Shown: positions 35,343 to 45,810, counted from the stretch's first letter. The stretch: DNA of 64,000 nt from Rhodocyclaceae bacterium (GCA_004379165.1 NKXK01000024.1:145709-209708), one strand, 5' to 3'. Program-made: numbers and translations. Notes: a model not told the origin generated them from the letters alone.

Positions 35343-36218
35343 ATGTCCGCCACCCGCCATGAACACGCTGCCAGCGCCGTCTCCGGCTGGCTCTTCCTGC
35401 CCGCCTGGCTCGCCTTCTTCGCCGGCGCACTGTGGCAGGTTTTCGGCAACATCTTCATCAACAAGCAGCCCCCCGCCATCAGCGGCTTCCTCGCGCTGCC
35501 GGTGCTGGTCTTCCTCGCCAAGGGCTTCGTCATCCTGCCGCCGAACATCGGCGCGGTGTGCACCTTCTTCGGCCGCTATGCCGGCAGTCTGCGCGAATCC
35601 GGCTTCTTCTGGACCAATCCCTTCTTCCAGCGCCAGCGCATCTCGCTGCGCGTGCATAACCTCAACACGCCAACGCTCAAGGTCAACGACCGCGCCGGCA
35701 ACCCCATCGAGGTCGGCGCCGTCGTCGTCTGGCGCGTGCTCGACACCGCCCGCGCCGCCTTCGATGTCGAAGACTACGAAACCTACGTCGCCATCCAGAG
35801 CGAATCCGCCGTCCGCGTCGTCGCCAGCGCCCGCTGGTACGACGGCGACGAGCACGGCCGCAACTCGCTGCGCGCCGACCTCGACGCCGTGGCCGGCGCG
35901 CTCGCCGACACCATCCAGGAACACGTCGCCCTCGCCGGGATCGAAATCGTCGAAGCCCGTATCGCCCACCTCGCCTACGCCCCGGAAATCGCCAACGCCA
36001 TGCTCCGCCGCCAGCAGGCCGAAGCCGTTGTCGCCGCCCGCAGCCACATTGTCGAAGGCGCCGTCAGCATGGTCCGCCTCGCCATCGACCAGCTCGAACG
36101 CGAAGGCGTCGTCAAACTCGCCGAAGCCGACCGAGTGCACCTCGTCGGCAACCTGCTGACCGTACTGGTGTCGGATAACGAAACGCATCCGGTGATTTCG
36201 GTCGATAAAGGCGGCTAA
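35343..36218 (+). CDS. SPFH/band-7 domain membrane protein
   Basis: The start at 35343 has GGAG eight bases upstream and gives 291 residues. Two hydrophobic segments at about 15-38 and 42-66 are followed by an SPFH domain (FFGRYAGSLRESGFFWTNPFF, LKVNDRAGNPIEVGAVVVWRVLDTARAAFDVEDYETYV) and a helical part rich in Ala and Glu. Family members scaffold membrane microdomains or regulate proteases. No partner NfeD gene is adjacent. The role here is unknown. Confidence 0.88.
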   Translation: MSATRHEHAASAVSGWLFLPAWLAFFAGALWQVFGNIFINKQPPAISGFLALPVLVFLAKGFVILPPNIGAVCTFFGRYAGSLRESGFFWTNPFFQRQRISLRVHNLNTPTLKVNDRAGNPIEVGAVVVWRVLDTARAAFDVEDYETYVAIQSESAVRVVASARWYDGDEHGRNSLRADLDAVAGALADTIQEHVALAGIEIVEARIAHLAYAPEIANAMLRRQQAEAVVAARSHIVEGAVSMVRLAIDQLEREGVVKLAEADRVHLVGNLLTVLVSDNETHPVISVDKGG

Positions 36219-36254
36219 ACCCGCCAGCTGCGACCATAAACATAACTGCCGACC

Positions 36255-36292
36255 CCCGGGGTGAACCCGAAAAATGCTCGAAAATCGGGCAC
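36255..36292 (-). repeat. Dispersed 36-bp element between SPFH gene and uvrA
   Basis: On the minus strand, CCCGATTTTCGAGCA is followed by TTTTTCGGGTTCACCCCGG. It is opposite to the flanking genes and directly precedes the LexA-like box of uvrA. Confidence 0.7.
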
Positions 36293-36299
36293 CCGAAAA

Positions 36300-36315
36300 C
36301 TGGATGTTCATACAG
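36300..36315 (+). promoter_or_regulatory. LexA-like (SOS) box upstream of uvrA
   Basis: CTGGATGTTCATACAG fits CTG-N10-CAG with one mismatch in the first CTGT half. It resembles the known E. coli uvrA box. A TATAGT -10 candidate lies at 36346-36351, some 30 bp further on and 35 bp before the start codon. Confidence 0.5.
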
Positions 36316-36385
36316 CTAACCCATGCAAAACCGCGCTGATTTGCGTATAGTTGGCACCCCCCTCCTCCAACATTGAACAGCAGCG

Positions 36386-39214
36386 ATGGAAACCATACGC
36401 ATCCGTGGCGCACGCACGCATAACCTCAAGAACATCAACCTCGACCTGCCGCGCGACCAGCTTATTGTGATCACCGGCCTGTCCGGTTCGGGCAAGTCCT
36501 CGCTCGCCTTCGATACGCTCTATGCCGAGGGCCAGCGGCGCTATGTCGAATCGCTGTCCGCCTACGCCCGGCAGTTCCTGCAGCTGATGGAGAAGCCGGA
36601 TGTCGACCTGATCGAAGGCCTGTCGCCGGCGATTTCCATCGAGCAGAAGGCGACCTCGCACAACCCGCGCTCGACGGTCGGCACCGTCACCGAAATCCAC
36701 GATTACCTGCGCCTGCTCTACGCCCGCGCCGGCACCCCCTACTGCCCGGACCACAATCTGCCGCTGGAAGCACAGACGGTGTCGCAGATGGTCGATCATG
36801 TACTGGCGCTGCCGGCCGAGACCAAGCTGATGATCCTGGCGCCCGTGGTTGCCAACCGCAAGGGCGAGCAGATGGATCTCTTCGCTGAACTGCGCGCCCA
36901 AGGGTTCGCGCGGGTACGCGTCGATGGCACGGTGTATGAAATCGACGCCGTGCCCAAGCTGGCCAAGTCGCAGAAGCACAATGTCGATGTCGTCATCGAC
37001 CGCCTGAAGGTACGCGACGACATGCGCCAGCGGCTGGCCGAGTCCTTCGAAACCGCGCTGCGCCACGCCGAAGGGCGGGCAGTGGCGCTGGAGATGGATT
37101 CCAGCACCGAGCACCTGTTTTCCGCCAAGTTCGCCTGCCCGGTCTGCTCGTATGCGCTGCAGGAACTGGAGCCGCGCCTCTTCTCCTTCAACAACCCGAT
37201 GGGCGCCTGCCCGAAATGCGACGGGCTGGGGGTCATCCAGTTCTTCGACCCCAAGCGCGTCGTCACCAACACAGCGGCGTCGCTAGCCAGCGGCGCCATT
37301 CGCGGCTGGGACAAGAAGAACCAGTTCTACTTCCAGATCATCGAGTCGATTGCCGTGCATTACGACTTTTCGGTTGAGACGCCATGGCAGGAACTGGCCG
37401 AGGAACACCGGCAGCTGATCCTCTACGGTTCCGGCCGCACCGAAATCAATTTCCGCTACCTCAACGACAAGGGCACGCGCTTCGACCGCAGCCATACCTT
37501 CGAGGGCATCATTCCCAATCTGGAACGGCGCTATCGCGGCAGCGACTCGGCGGCGGTGCGCGAGGAGCTGGCCAAGTACATCAGCAACTCCACCTGCCCG
37601 ACCTGCAACGGCACCCGCCTGCGCACAGAGGCCCGGCATGTGGGCGTTGGCAGCCACACGCTGCACGAAATCAGCCGCCTGCCGCTGGGCGAGGTACGCA
37701 ATTATTTCAACTGCCTGCAACTGACCGGCGCCAAGGCGCAGGTGGCAGACAAGATCCTCAAGGAAATCACCGCCCGCCTCTCCTTCCTGATCAACGTCGG
37801 CCTCGATTACCTTTGCCTTGAACGCTCGGCCGAGACGCTTTCCGGCGGCGAGGCGCAGCGCATCCGCCTCGCCTCGCAGATCGGCTCCGGGCTCACTGGC
37901 GTCATGTACGTGCTCGACGAGCCGTCCATCGGCCTGCACCAGCGCGACAATGACCGGCTGCTGGAAACCCTGAAGAACCTGCGCGACATGGGCAACACCG
38001 TGCTCGTCGTCGAACATGATGAAGACGCGATCCGCAATGCCGACTACGTGATCGACATCGGCCCCGGCGCTGGTGTGCATGGCGGCGCCATCGTCGCTCA
38101 AGGCACGCCCGCAGAAGTGAGCGCCAACCCGCTGTCGATGACCGGCGACTACCTCGCCGGCCGGCGGGCCATTTTGGCGCCAAAACAGCGTCGCCCGTGG
38201 AACCCGGAACGGGTGCTCAAGGTGGTCGGCGCCTACGGCAACAACCTCAAGGATGTCACGCTGGAAATCCCCGGCGGGCTGCTCACTTGCATCACCGGCG
38301 TCTCCGGCTCGGGCAAGTCCACGCTGATCAACGACACGCTCTACGCCGCAGCCGCCAAACACCTCTACGGTTCGACCACCGAGCCGGCGCCGCACAAGGA
38401 GATCGTCGGCCTCGACCTGTTCGACAAGGTGATCAACGTCGATCAGGCGCCGATCGGCCGTACCCCGCGCTCCAATCCGGCGACTTACACCGGCCTGCTG
38501 ACACCAATCCGTGAACTCTTCGCGCAGGTACCCGAGTCACGCGCCCGCGGCTACGGGCCGGGCCGCTTCAGCTTCAACGTCAAGGGCGGTCGCTGCGAGG
38601 CCTGCCAGGGCGACGGCATGATCAAGGTCGAGATGCACTTCCTGCCCGACATCTACGTGCCCTGCGACGTCTGCCACGGCAAGCGCTACAACCGCGAAAC
38701 GCTGGAGATCAATTACAAGGGCAAGAACATCCACGACATCCTTGGCATGACCGTCGAGCAGGCGCGCGAGTTCTTCGACGCCGTACCGGTCGTCGCCCGC
38801 AAGCTGCAGACGCTGGTCGATGTCGGCCTCAGCTATATCACCCTCGGCCAGAGCGCTACCACGCTCTCCGGCGGCGAGGCGCAGCGGGTCAAGCTGGCGC
38901 TCGAACTGTCCAAGCGCGACACCGGCCGCACGCTGTACATCCTCGACGAACCGACCACCGGCCTGCATTTCCAGGATATCGAGATGCTGCTCAGCGTGCT
39001 GCAGCGGCTGGCGGCCAACGGCAATACCATCGTCGTCATCGAACACAACCTTGATGTCATCAAGACCGCCGACTGGATTGTCGACCTCGGCCCGGAAGGC
39101 GGCGAAGGCGGCGGGCGTATACTGACGGCCGGCACGCCGGAGCAGGTCGCAAAATGCAAGACCAGCCACACCGGACGCTTCCTGAAACCCCTGCTGGAGA
39201 AACCCAAGCCATGA
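36386..39214 (+). CDS. uvrA: Excinuclease ABC subunit A
   Basis: This 942-residue protein begins [22 protein letters not shown]. Two ABC ATPase halves are complete: Walker A sites [13 protein letters not shown] (about 31-43) and [13 protein letters not shown] (about 640), and signature motifs [16 protein letters not shown] and [16 protein letters not shown]. Zinc-finger Cys pairs are CPVC/CPKC and [16 protein letters not shown]. UvrA finds bulky DNA lesions and loads UvrB in nucleotide excision repair. An SOS-like box upstream suggests LexA control. Confidence 0.98.
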   Translation: METIRIRGARTHNLKNINLDLPRDQLIVITGLSGSGKSSLAFDTLYAEGQRRYVESLSAYARQFLQLMEKPDVDLIEGLSPAISIEQKATSHNPRSTVGTVTEIHDYLRLLYARAGTPYCPDHNLPLEAQTVSQMVDHVLALPAETKLMILAPVVANRKGEQMDLFAELRAQGFARVRVDGTVYEIDAVPKLAKSQKHNVDVVIDRLKVRDDMRQRLAESFETALRHAEGRAVALEMDSSTEHLFSAKFACPVCSYALQELEPRLFSFNNPMGACPKCDGLGVIQFFDPKRVVTNTAASLASGAIRGWDKKNQFYFQIIESIAVHYDFSVETPWQELAEEHRQLILYGSGRTEINFRYLNDKGTRFDRSHTFEGIIPNLERRYRGSDSAAVREELAKYISNSTCPTCNGTRLRTEARHVGVGSHTLHEISRLPLGEVRNYFNCLQLTGAKAQVADKILKEITARLSFLINVGLDYLCLERSAETLSGGEAQRIRLASQIGSGLTGVMYVLDEPSIGLHQRDNDRLLETLKNLRDMGNTVLVVEHDEDAIRNADYVIDIGPGAGVHGGAIVAQGTPAEVSANPLSMTGDYLAGRRAILAPKQRRPWNPERVLKVVGAYGNNLKDVTLEIPGGLLTCITGVSGSGKSTLINDTLYAAAAKHLYGSTTEPAPHKEIVGLDLFDKVINVDQAPIGRTPRSNPATYTGLLTPIRELFAQVPESRARGYGPGRFSFNVKGGRCEACQGDGMIKVEMHFLPDIYVPCDVCHGKRYNRETLEINYKGKNIHDILGMTVEQAREFFDAVPVVARKLQTLVDVGLSYITLGQSATTLSGGEAQRVKLALELSKRDTGRTLYILDEPTTGLHFQDIEMLLSVLQRLAANGNTIVVIEHNLDVIKTADWIVDLGPEGGEGGGRILTAGTPEQVAKCKTSHTGRFLKPLLEKPKP

Positions 39215-39222
39215 CCCCGACG

Positions 39223-39260
39223 CATCTGCGGTCAACCCTGAAAATCGTCAAAAATCCGGC
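39223..39260 (-). repeat. Dispersed 36-bp element between uvrA and dgkA
   Basis: On the minus strand, CGGATTTTTGACGA is followed by TTTTCAGGGTTGACCGCAG and ATG. It fills most of the uvrA-dgkA gap and points against the direction of both genes. Confidence 0.8.
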
Positions 39261-39278
39261 TTGGGCGAAAGTTCGGGC

Positions 39279-39659
39279 ATGAGCGGTTTCGAGGAATTCA
39301 AGGGCAAGCAGGGCCTGACGCGCCTGATCAATGCGCTCGGCTATTCGCGCGATGGACTGGCGGCGGCATGGAAGAACGAAGCCGCCTTCCGCGAGGAGGT
39401 GCTGCTGGCCGCCATCACCATCCCACTGGCAGTCGTGCTCGGCAAGTCTGGCATTGAGCGCGCCCTGCTCATCGGCGCCATCCTGTTGATCCTGATCGTA
39501 GAAATCCTCAATTCCGGGCTTGAGGCAGTCGTGGACAAGGCTTCACCGGAAAAGCACGAGCTCGCCAAGCGCGCCAAGGATATGGGCAGCGCCGCCGTGC
39601 TGCTGGCGCTGGTCAACGCCGCCGTCATCTGGGCCTGCGTGCTCTGGCCGGCCGGCTGA
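39279..39659 (+). CDS. dgkA: Diacylglycerol kinase
   Basis: The ATG at 39279 gives 126 residues (MSGFEEFKGKQGLTRLINALGYSRDGL), close to the family length of about 120. The diagnostic motif LIVEILNSGLEAVVDKASPEKHELAKRAKDMGSAAV and three membrane helices are present. The enzyme phosphorylates diacylglycerol in the inner membrane, recycling the by-product of envelope glycan modification. A TTG at 39261 would add six residues. A strong terminator lies about 75 bp downstream. Confidence 0.95.
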   Translation: MSGFEEFKGKQGLTRLINALGYSRDGLAAAWKNEAAFREEVLLAAITIPLAVVLGKSGIERALLIGAILLILIVEILNSGLEAVVDKASPEKHELAKRAKDMGSAAVLLALVNAAVIWACVLWPAG

Positions 39660-39733
39660 GCATGCCAATGGCGTCAGGCAACGGTCAGATTCGATCCGCA
39701 TAATTGCCGTGCTTCTCCTCCAAAGAGGCCTTG

Positions 39734-39759
39734 AACCCGCGTTACTGCGGGTTTTTTTT
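39734..39759 (+). terminator. Rho-independent terminator after dgkA
   Basis: The stem AACCCGC/GCGGGTT with a six-base loop is followed by a run of Ts. Its 3' arm overlaps the stop codon and last codons of the convergent SRPBCC gene. Confidence 0.8.
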
Positions 39760-40335
39760 CGTCCCCTGCGCCTCAAGCGCGGCACGGCGAGCCATTTCTC
39801 GAAGCAAGGCGGTAAATTGTTCAGCCACTTCGTGTCGCATGAAGGCTACCCCGACACCGGCAGGCAACCACTGCTCCGGCTCCATTTCCAGCCGGTAATT
39901 TAGCGACGGCACACCCGTTCGCATCACAAAGCGCACTTCACTACGCAAATAGCGGGCGCTCCCCGTCAGCGCCAGAGAGATCAGCCGGCCGTCAGGCGTC
40001 AGTTCAACCCGGCGCTCGGAGTCGAAGCGCAGCGTAAAGGGCCCAAAAGTGGCCGCCCCCGTCTGGGCGATGCGCCAGACGCTGCCGGTGCGATTAAGGA
40101 TACGACTGCTGAGCAGACCGGGCATGAAGGCCGGCATGCGCTCAAAATCGGTGAGCACCGCCAGCGCAATTGCTGGAGCGGCCGACAAGGGCACCGTAAG
40201 TTCGGCGAAATAGCGCCCATTGCGATAATCGACGTCGACATCGTCGTCTTCAACGGCAAATCGGTTCTGCGACCGTGCTACCGGCGACAACAACTCCAGC
40301 GCGAACAAGGCACCGCAGAACCGCCGCCGTTGCAT
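39742..40335 (-). CDS. Exported SRPBCC/polyketide-cyclase-like protein
   Basis: This 197-residue protein begins MQRRRFCGALFALELLSPVARSQ, a probable signal peptide with an Arg cluster. The domain AELTVPLSAAPAIALAVLTDFERMPAFMPGL is the usual start of a START/SRPBCC fold that binds hydrophobic ligands. LTGSARYLRSEVRF and a predicted C-terminal helix follow. The ligand is unknown. It starts just after the czcA-like stop on the same strand and may be the last gene of the efflux operon. Its end overlaps the dgkA terminator. Confidence 0.75.
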   Translation of the reverse strand: MQRRRFCGALFALELLSPVARSQNRFAVEDDDVDVDYRNGRYFAELTVPLSAAPAIALAVLTDFERMPAFMPGLLSSRILNRTGSVWRIAQTGAATFGPFTLRFDSERRVELTPDGRLISLALTGSARYLRSEVRFVMRTGVPSLNYRLEMEPEQWLPAGVGVAFMRHEVAEQFTALLREMARRAALEAQGTKKNPQ

Positions 40336-40338
40336 GCC

Positions 40339-43300
40339 TCAGTGCAGCGCCTTGGCGAGGCGCGGGTGCGTACCAACGAAGTGACACAGCGCCGGCAGCA
40401 CGAAGAGCGTCAGCAGCGTCGCCGAGATCAGGCCACCGATCACCACCAGCGCCAGCGGCCGCTGGGTCTCGGCGCCAATCCCGGTAGACAGCGCCATCGG
40501 CAACAGGCCGAGCATCGCCAGCATGGCCGTCATCAGCACCGTCCGCAGACGCGACAGCGCGCCCTGGAAGATCGACTGGTAGTTATCCAGCCCCTCACGC
40601 TTCAGCTGGTTGATGTAGCTCACCATGACCACGCCATTGAGCACCGCCTGCCCGAACAGTGCGATGAAGCCAATCGCCGCCGACACGGACAGCGGAATGC
40701 CGGATATCAGCAGCGCAAATATGCCGCCAATCATCGCAAACGGAATATTGCTGATGATGATCAACGCATCCTTGAACGACTTGAAGGCATCGAAGAGGAG
40801 GACGAAAATCAGCAGGATCGACAGCGGCACGACCAGCATCAGGCGCTTCATTGCCCGCTCCTGATTCTCGAATTCGCCAGACCAGGTGATCGAATAGCCC
40901 TCAGGCAGGCTCAACCCCTGTGCCGCCTTCTGCATATCGGCGACAACGCTGCCCATGTCGCGATCGCGGATGAAAACACCGATGGCGACTACCCGCTGCC
41001 CGGATTCACGGGCGATGTTCATCGCGCCGCTGTTCATGGTGAAGTCGACCAGACTCGCCAGCGGCACCTGCGCGCCGGAAGCCGTCGGCACGAGTATGCT
41101 CTTCAGCCTGTCGAGCTGGCGTTCGCTTTCCGGCAGGCGGACGACCACACTGAAGTGGCGGTCGCCCTCCCACAACTCGGTCGCCGCCTTGCCGGCGAGC
41201 GCTGTTTCGACGACATCCTGGACATCGGCGACATTCAGGCCGTAGCGCGCAGCCGCCGCACGATCGATTTCCAGACGATACTGCGGCAGATCGCCATCGC
41301 GATCGATGAAGGCCCGCACAACGCCCGGCACCTTGCCGATGCGGTCAAGCAGCTGGTTGCCGGACAGGCGCAACTGCTTCATGTCTTCACCGAATATCTT
41401 GATGACGATCTGGCCATCGATCTGCGAAATCGACTCGAGAATCTGGTCACGCACCGGCTGGCTGAAGGTCGGTTCGATCCCCGGAATGTCGTTAAGCTTG
41501 TCCTCCATCTCCTTGACCAGGTGCTCCTTGGTCATCCCCTTGCGCCATTGGGACTCGGGCTTGAGATCAAGCAGCATCTCGGTCATGTTGATGTTCTTCG
41601 GGTCGGTGCCATCTTCAGGCCGCCCCCCCTTGGAGACAACGGCATTGACCTCGGGGAAATCTGCCAGTATCCGCCGCAGCTTGCGCAATTCATTGCGCGC
41701 TTCGCTGACCGAGACCGATGTTGGCAAGGTCACATTGACCCAGATCGAACCTTCGTTGAGCTCCGGCAGGAATTCCGTTCCGAGCTGCGGCACTGCTGCC
41801 GCAGTGATCCCCAGCGCAACAAGCGCCGCCAGCAAGACCCGTTTGGTATTGGCGAGCGTCCACTTGAGGGCTGGTTCATAGCGGTTCATGAACCAGTGCA
41901 TCAGCCGTGTCTCCTCGTGCGGCACCTGCGAGCGGAAAGCAACCTTCGACAGGAAGGGCACCAGCGTCAGCGCCAGTACCAGCGAGGTCACCAGCGCTGC
42001 CACCACCGAGTAGGCCATCGGCGCAAAAATTTTGCCCTCGTGCCGCTGCATGGTGAAGATCGGCAGGTGGGCGACGATGATGATGATGATTGAGAACACC
42101 GTCGGCCGCCCGACTTCGACGACTGCTTCAAGAATGGTTCGCTGCTGCGGCCTGTGGTCGTCATCCTTCTGGGCCTCCCCGAGTCGGCGGAAGATGTTCT
42201 CGATGACGATGACCGCGCCGTCGACGATGATCCCGAAATCCATCGCCCCCAGTGACAGCAGGTTGGCCGGTATGCCGGCGAAGGTCAGGCCAATGAAGGT
42301 GCCAAGCAGCGCCAGCGGAATGATTGCGCCGACAATCGCCGCCGCCCGCAGATCCGCGAGGAAGAGATAGAGCACCAGCGTCACCAGCAAGGCGCCTTCG
42401 AGCAGATTGGTGAAGACGGTTTTCAGTGTGCGACCGATCAGCCAGGATCGGTCGTAGTAAGGGGTGATCTTGACGCCATGGGGCAAACCACCGGCATTGA
42501 GCTGATCGACCTTGGCCTTCAGACTTTCCAGCACGTAAGAGGGGTTTTCGTCCTTGCGCATCAGGACGATGCCGGAAACGACGTCATCGAAATCACCGAG
42601 GCCATCGCTGTAACCGACGATGCCCTGCTCTGGCATCCGCGATTCGACAACCTCGGCAAGGTCGCGGACCAGCACCGGTGCGCCATTGACCTCAGCCACC
42701 ACCACCTGGCCGATTTCTGCCGAGGATCTGAGGAGGCCAAGCGAGCGTATCAGGAACTGCTGCCTGCCCTGCGCCACCGAACCGCCGCCGGCATTGGCGT
42801 TGGCCCGCTGCAGGGCATTGAATAACTGCCCGAGGGTCAGCTTGTAGTCGCGAAGTCGGGCCAGATTCGGCCGAACCTCGTACTGGCGGATCGGACCGCC
42901 GAGAGAAACAACGTCAGCAATACCGGGCACCTGTTTCAGCTGGCGTGACACCTTCCAGTCCTGGATGGCGCGTAACTCGCTGGGCGGTATCCCCTCGCCC
43001 TCAAGACGGTAGCGGAAGATCTCGCCGGTGGCCGTCGCCGGCGGCGCCAGTTCCGGCTCAACGCCGGGCGGCAGGTCGAGGCCGCGCAGGCGTTCCTGGA
43101 TCAGCTGACGGGCCATGAACAGCGACGGTTTTTCGTCGAAAGTGACGACGATGAAGGACAAACCGAACTGGGTATGCGAGAACATCCGGATCGAGTTCGG
43201 CACGCCCGCCAGGGCAATTTCCAGAGGAATCGTCACCTGCTTCTCGACCTCTTCCGGGGCACGGCCCGGATACAGCGAAATCACCGTGACCTGGGTATCG

Positions 43301-43428
43301 GTCACGTCAGGAAACGCCTCGATCGGCAGCGTCCGGAAGGCAGCGACGCCACCACCGATGAACAACAGCAGCCCAAGCAGGACGAAGAGCGGCTCGGTCA
43401 GCGCAAAATGGACAATGCGCTTGATCAT
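40339..43428 (-). CDS. czcA: Heavy-metal efflux RND pump, CzcA family
   Basis: This 1029-residue protein begins MIKRIVHFALTEPLFVLLGLLLFIGGGVAAFRTLPIEAFPDVTD. It has the RND plan of 12 helices with two large periplasmic loops. AMDFGIIVDGAVIVIEN (about residues 394-411) carries the DFG-xxx-DGA-xxx-EN signature of HME-type proton/metal antiporters. It should expel divalent cations (Co, Zn, Cd or Ni) from periplasm or cytoplasm; the exact metal cannot be read. The operon czcC-czcB-czcA shows ATGA overlaps and is divergent from a two-component system. Confidence 0.92.
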   Translation of the reverse strand: MIKRIVHFALTEPLFVLLGLLLFIGGGVAAFRTLPIEAFPDVTDTQVTVISLYPGRAPEEVEKQVTIPLEIALAGVPNSIRMFSHTQFGLSFIVVTFDEKPSLFMARQLIQERLRGLDLPPGVEPELAPPATATGEIFRYRLEGEGIPPSELRAIQDWKVSRQLKQVPGIADVVSLGGPIRQYEVRPNLARLRDYKLTLGQLFNALQRANANAGGGSVAQGRQQFLIRSLGLLRSSAEIGQVVVAEVNGAPVLVRDLAEVVESRMPEQGIVGYSDGLGDFDDVVSGIVLMRKDENPSYVLESLKAKVDQLNAGGLPHGVKITPYYDRSWLIGRTLKTVFTNLLEGALLVTLVLYLFLADLRAAAIVGAIIPLALLGTFIGLTFAGIPANLLSLGAMDFGIIVDGAVIVIENIFRRLGEAQKDDDHRPQQRTILEAVVEVGRPTVFSIIIIIVAHLPIFTMQRHEGKIFAPMAYSVVAALVTSLVLALTLVPFLSKVAFRSQVPHEETRLMHWFMNRYEPALKWTLANTKRVLLAALVALGITAAAVPQLGTEFLPELNEGSIWVNVTLPTSVSVSEARNELRKLRRILADFPEVNAVVSKGGRPEDGTDPKNINMTEMLLDLKPESQWRKGMTKEHLVKEMEDKLNDIPGIEPTFSQPVRDQILESISQIDGQIVIKIFGEDMKQLRLSGNQLLDRIGKVPGVVRAFIDRDGDLPQYRLEIDRAAAARYGLNVADVQDVVETALAGKAATELWEGDRHFSVVVRLPESERQLDRLKSILVPTASGAQVPLASLVDFTMNSGAMNIARESGQRVVAIGVFIRDRDMGSVVADMQKAAQGLSLPEGYSITWSGEFENQERAMKRLMLVVPLSILLIFVLLFDAFKSFKDALIIISNIPFAMIGGIFALLISGIPLSVSAAIGFIALFGQAVLNGVVMVSYINQLKREGLDNYQSIFQGALSRLRTVLMTAMLAMLGLLPMALSTGIGAETQRPLALVVIGGLISATLLTLFVLPALCHFVGTHPRLAKALH

Positions 43429-44543
43429 TTGCGGGCGCCTGCCTGCGGCTTGAAGTACTTGAGCAGGTGCAGATTGCCTTCGATGACCACTTTGTCGCCG
43501 GCTTTCAGACCGGACCAGACATCCAGCCAGCCCTCATGTTCATTACCGGCATCAACTTTCTGCCGGCGGTAGCGTCCAGCGGCTTCCTCGACGAAGGCGT
43601 AACGTGTGTCGCCCTGCAGGAAGATCGCACCGGCCGGCACGTGCAGCGCCTGACTCGGCGGCAGTTCAACCCGCGCCTCGATGAACATCTCGCCCTTCAA
43701 TCGGCGGTCGGCATTCCCCACTTCGCCACGCACGCGGATGGTCCGCGACTGCGGATCGACGAAGTCGGCAACGCGCGTGATCCGCCCCTTGAAGAGCTCA
43801 CCCGGATACTGCTTGACCGAAAAATGGATGGGTTCGCCCGGCTTCAGTGCCGCGACGTCGCCCTCGCCGGCATCGAGCTGAAACCACAGCGCCGTCGGGT
43901 CGGTGATCACGAACATTGGCGCACCCGCCTGCTCGGCGCGGTATTCCATCCCCGGATTGATGTTGCGCTCGACAACCGTACCCGCCAGCGGCGCCTTGAG
44001 GAAATAACTGCCATCGCCATCGCCGCCCAGTCCGGCCAGCCGCCGACTGGTGCGCGCCGCTTCGGCCTGGGCCCGTACCGCCTCAGCCTCTGCCTGCTGC
44101 CAGTCCTTTTCGGCGACCACGCCGGCCTCGCGGAGGACCCGGCTGCGCTCGCGTGCCTGCTCGGCAACGCGCCAGTCGGCAGCTGCCCGCCGAGCATCGC
44201 TCTGCGCCAGGCCATAGTCGGCAGACTGCAGCACGGCCAGCGTCTGTCCCGATTTCACGGCATTTCCCAGGTCGACCGCAATGCTGCTCACGCGCCCGCC
44301 AAGCTGCGGAAACACACGCACGGTGCGCGTCTCGTCCCAGATCAGCCGACCCGGCAGGCGCAGTTCGCTGCCGGAGTTGGCGACGACAGTCGCCAGCTTG
44401 AGAAAGCCGGCGTTTTCGGCATCGACCAGGGTCACGATTTCGCCCTCGACCCGCACCGGCGGCGCCTTGAGGGAGGGCGCCTCGTCGGAGCATGCACCCA
44501 ACCAGACGGCGATCAGGGTGGCGAGAATCAGTCGTTTTCTCAT
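43425..44543 (-). CDS. czcB: Efflux RND periplasmic adaptor lipoprotein, CzcB family
   Basis: This 372-residue protein has a lipoprotein signal (RLILATLIAVWLGACSD, Cys18). A membrane-fusion-protein core follows: GRVSSIAVDLGNAVKSGQTLAVLQSADYG (lipoyl half), a coiled-coil hairpin of about 60 residues, APLAGTVVERNINPGMEYRAEQAG, and beta-barrel and membrane-proximal parts. It links the pump CzcA to the outer-membrane channel CzcC. Both gene ends overlap their neighbours by four bases. Confidence 0.92.
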   Translation of the reverse strand: MRKRLILATLIAVWLGACSDEAPSLKAPPVRVEGEIVTLVDAENAGFLKLATVVANSGSELRLPGRLIWDETRTVRVFPQLGGRVSSIAVDLGNAVKSGQTLAVLQSADYGLAQSDARRAAADWRVAEQARERSRVLREAGVVAEKDWQQAEAEAVRAQAEAARTSRRLAGLGGDGDGSYFLKAPLAGTVVERNINPGMEYRAEQAGAPMFVITDPTALWFQLDAGEGDVAALKPGEPIHFSVKQYPGELFKGRITRVADFVDPQSRTIRVRGEVGNADRRLKGEMFIEARVELPPSQALHVPAGAIFLQGDTRYAFVEEAAGRYRRQKVDAGNEHEGWLDVWSGLKAGDKVVIEGNLHLLKYFKPQAGARK

Positions 44544-45784
44544 GGTGTCTTTCCGGAATCCATCTGGGCCTGCCAGTCGGCCCGTGCTTTTGCATAATCG
44601 GCGCGGGCCGTCACCGCTTCGACACGCAGCTGGCGCAGCGTGCGCCGGGCATCGAGCAGGTCGATCAACCCCATCGCGCCCTTGGCATAGGCAAGCTCGG
44701 CTGCCTGCGCCACGCGCTCGGCATCAGCCAGCAGGCCACCATCGAGGCGCCGGACGCGCTCACGTGCTGCCAGCAATTGCGCACGCGCCTGCGCCCATTG
44801 CCCGCCCGCCATCGCTGCGACCTTTTGCGCCTGCAGGCTGGCCGTCAGGGCATCCGCCTCGGCACGGGCGATTTCGCCCTCGTGTTCATGCCAGACAAAC
44901 AGCGGAATGCTGACACCGATGCCATAGCTGTTGACCGGCGTGTTCTGCGCATAGTGTTCGTACTGGACGCCGACAGTGATATCGCGAGCCCGCTTCGCAC
45001 GCGCCAGATCACGCTCGGCATCGGCGGCCTGACTGCGGCGGCGAGCCGCTTCCAGGTCGGCGCGCTGCGCTGGCAGGCCATCGGCCAGTACCTCATCATC
45101 CGCCAGCGGCCAGGGGTCACTCGCTGACAGCCCCGAGGCAGTCGCCTCGCGCCCGATCAGGTAAGCCAGCGCCTGCCTGGCCTGCACCAGTTCTGCCTGC
45201 ACTGCACGCGCGTCGCTGTCGGCGCGCGATTGATCGATACCCAGACGGGCGACGTCCACCGGCGCCAGATCACCCGCCTTGAGACGTTTCTGGGCGGCGT
45301 CGACGCCGCGCGCGTAGAGCGCCGCAGTTTCAGTGGCCAGCGCAGCCTTTTCCTGGAGCAGCTTGAGATCGAAATAAGCTCGACGTAATTCGGCCAACTG
45401 CTGGCGCGAGGTATCGGCAAGGTCGAGATGGGCGGCCTCGAGACGGGCACCGGCGCTTCGCCGGCGCAATTCGCGCTTGCCGCCCCGCTCGATCAGCTGA
45501 TCGACTCGCAGTTGCGAATCGACTTTCTTGTCCAGCCAGTTGCCAGTCGTGGTGCCGCTATTACGACTGATTTGCAGAAAATTAAGCGACAACTCGGGAT
45601 TCGGCGCCTGCCCGGCGGCTTTCAGGTCTCCTGCGGCCGCATCGACCATCGCCGCCGCCAGACGCAACTCGCGGCTATGCTCACGCCAGAGCGCCTCGAC
45701 TTCGGCAAGGGAGAGGGATGTTGCACCCTGGGCGCAGGCCAGGGCCGGAAGGAAGGCAAGCAGACAGGCGTAAAAACGGCGCAT
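44540..45784 (-). CDS. czcC: TolC-family outer-membrane factor, CzcC type
   Basis: This 414-residue protein has a signal peptide (MRRFYACLLAFLPALACAQG). The repeated alpha-hairpin/beta-strand plan of OEP proteins follows, e.g. LSLAEVEALWREHSRELRLAAAMVDAAAGDLKAAGQAPNPELSL and a second copy near residue 220. It forms the outer-membrane channel of the metal efflux system. It is the first gene of the operon. A response-regulator box with a matched -10 lies just upstream. Confidence 0.9.
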   Translation of the reverse strand: MRRFYACLLAFLPALACAQGATSLSLAEVEALWREHSRELRLAAAMVDAAAGDLKAAGQAPNPELSLNFLQISRNSGTTTGNWLDKKVDSQLRVDQLIERGGKRELRRRSAGARLEAAHLDLADTSRQQLAELRRAYFDLKLLQEKAALATETAALYARGVDAAQKRLKAGDLAPVDVARLGIDQSRADSDARAVQAELVQARQALAYLIGREATASGLSASDPWPLADDEVLADGLPAQRADLEAARRRSQAADAERDLARAKRARDITVGVQYEHYAQNTPVNSYGIGVSIPLFVWHEHEGEIARAEADALTASLQAQKVAAMAGGQWAQARAQLLAARERVRRLDGGLLADAERVAQAAELAYAKGAMGLIDLLDARRTLRQLRVEAVTARADYAKARADWQAQMDSGKTP

Positions 45785-45810
45785 TGATGAGGCTTCTGAA
45801 CGGACGTGCT

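Noticed and set aside
40330-42093. 587-residue plus-strand ORF opposite czcA
   Set aside because: His/Arg/Gln-rich antisense of an RND pump, no recognisable domain.
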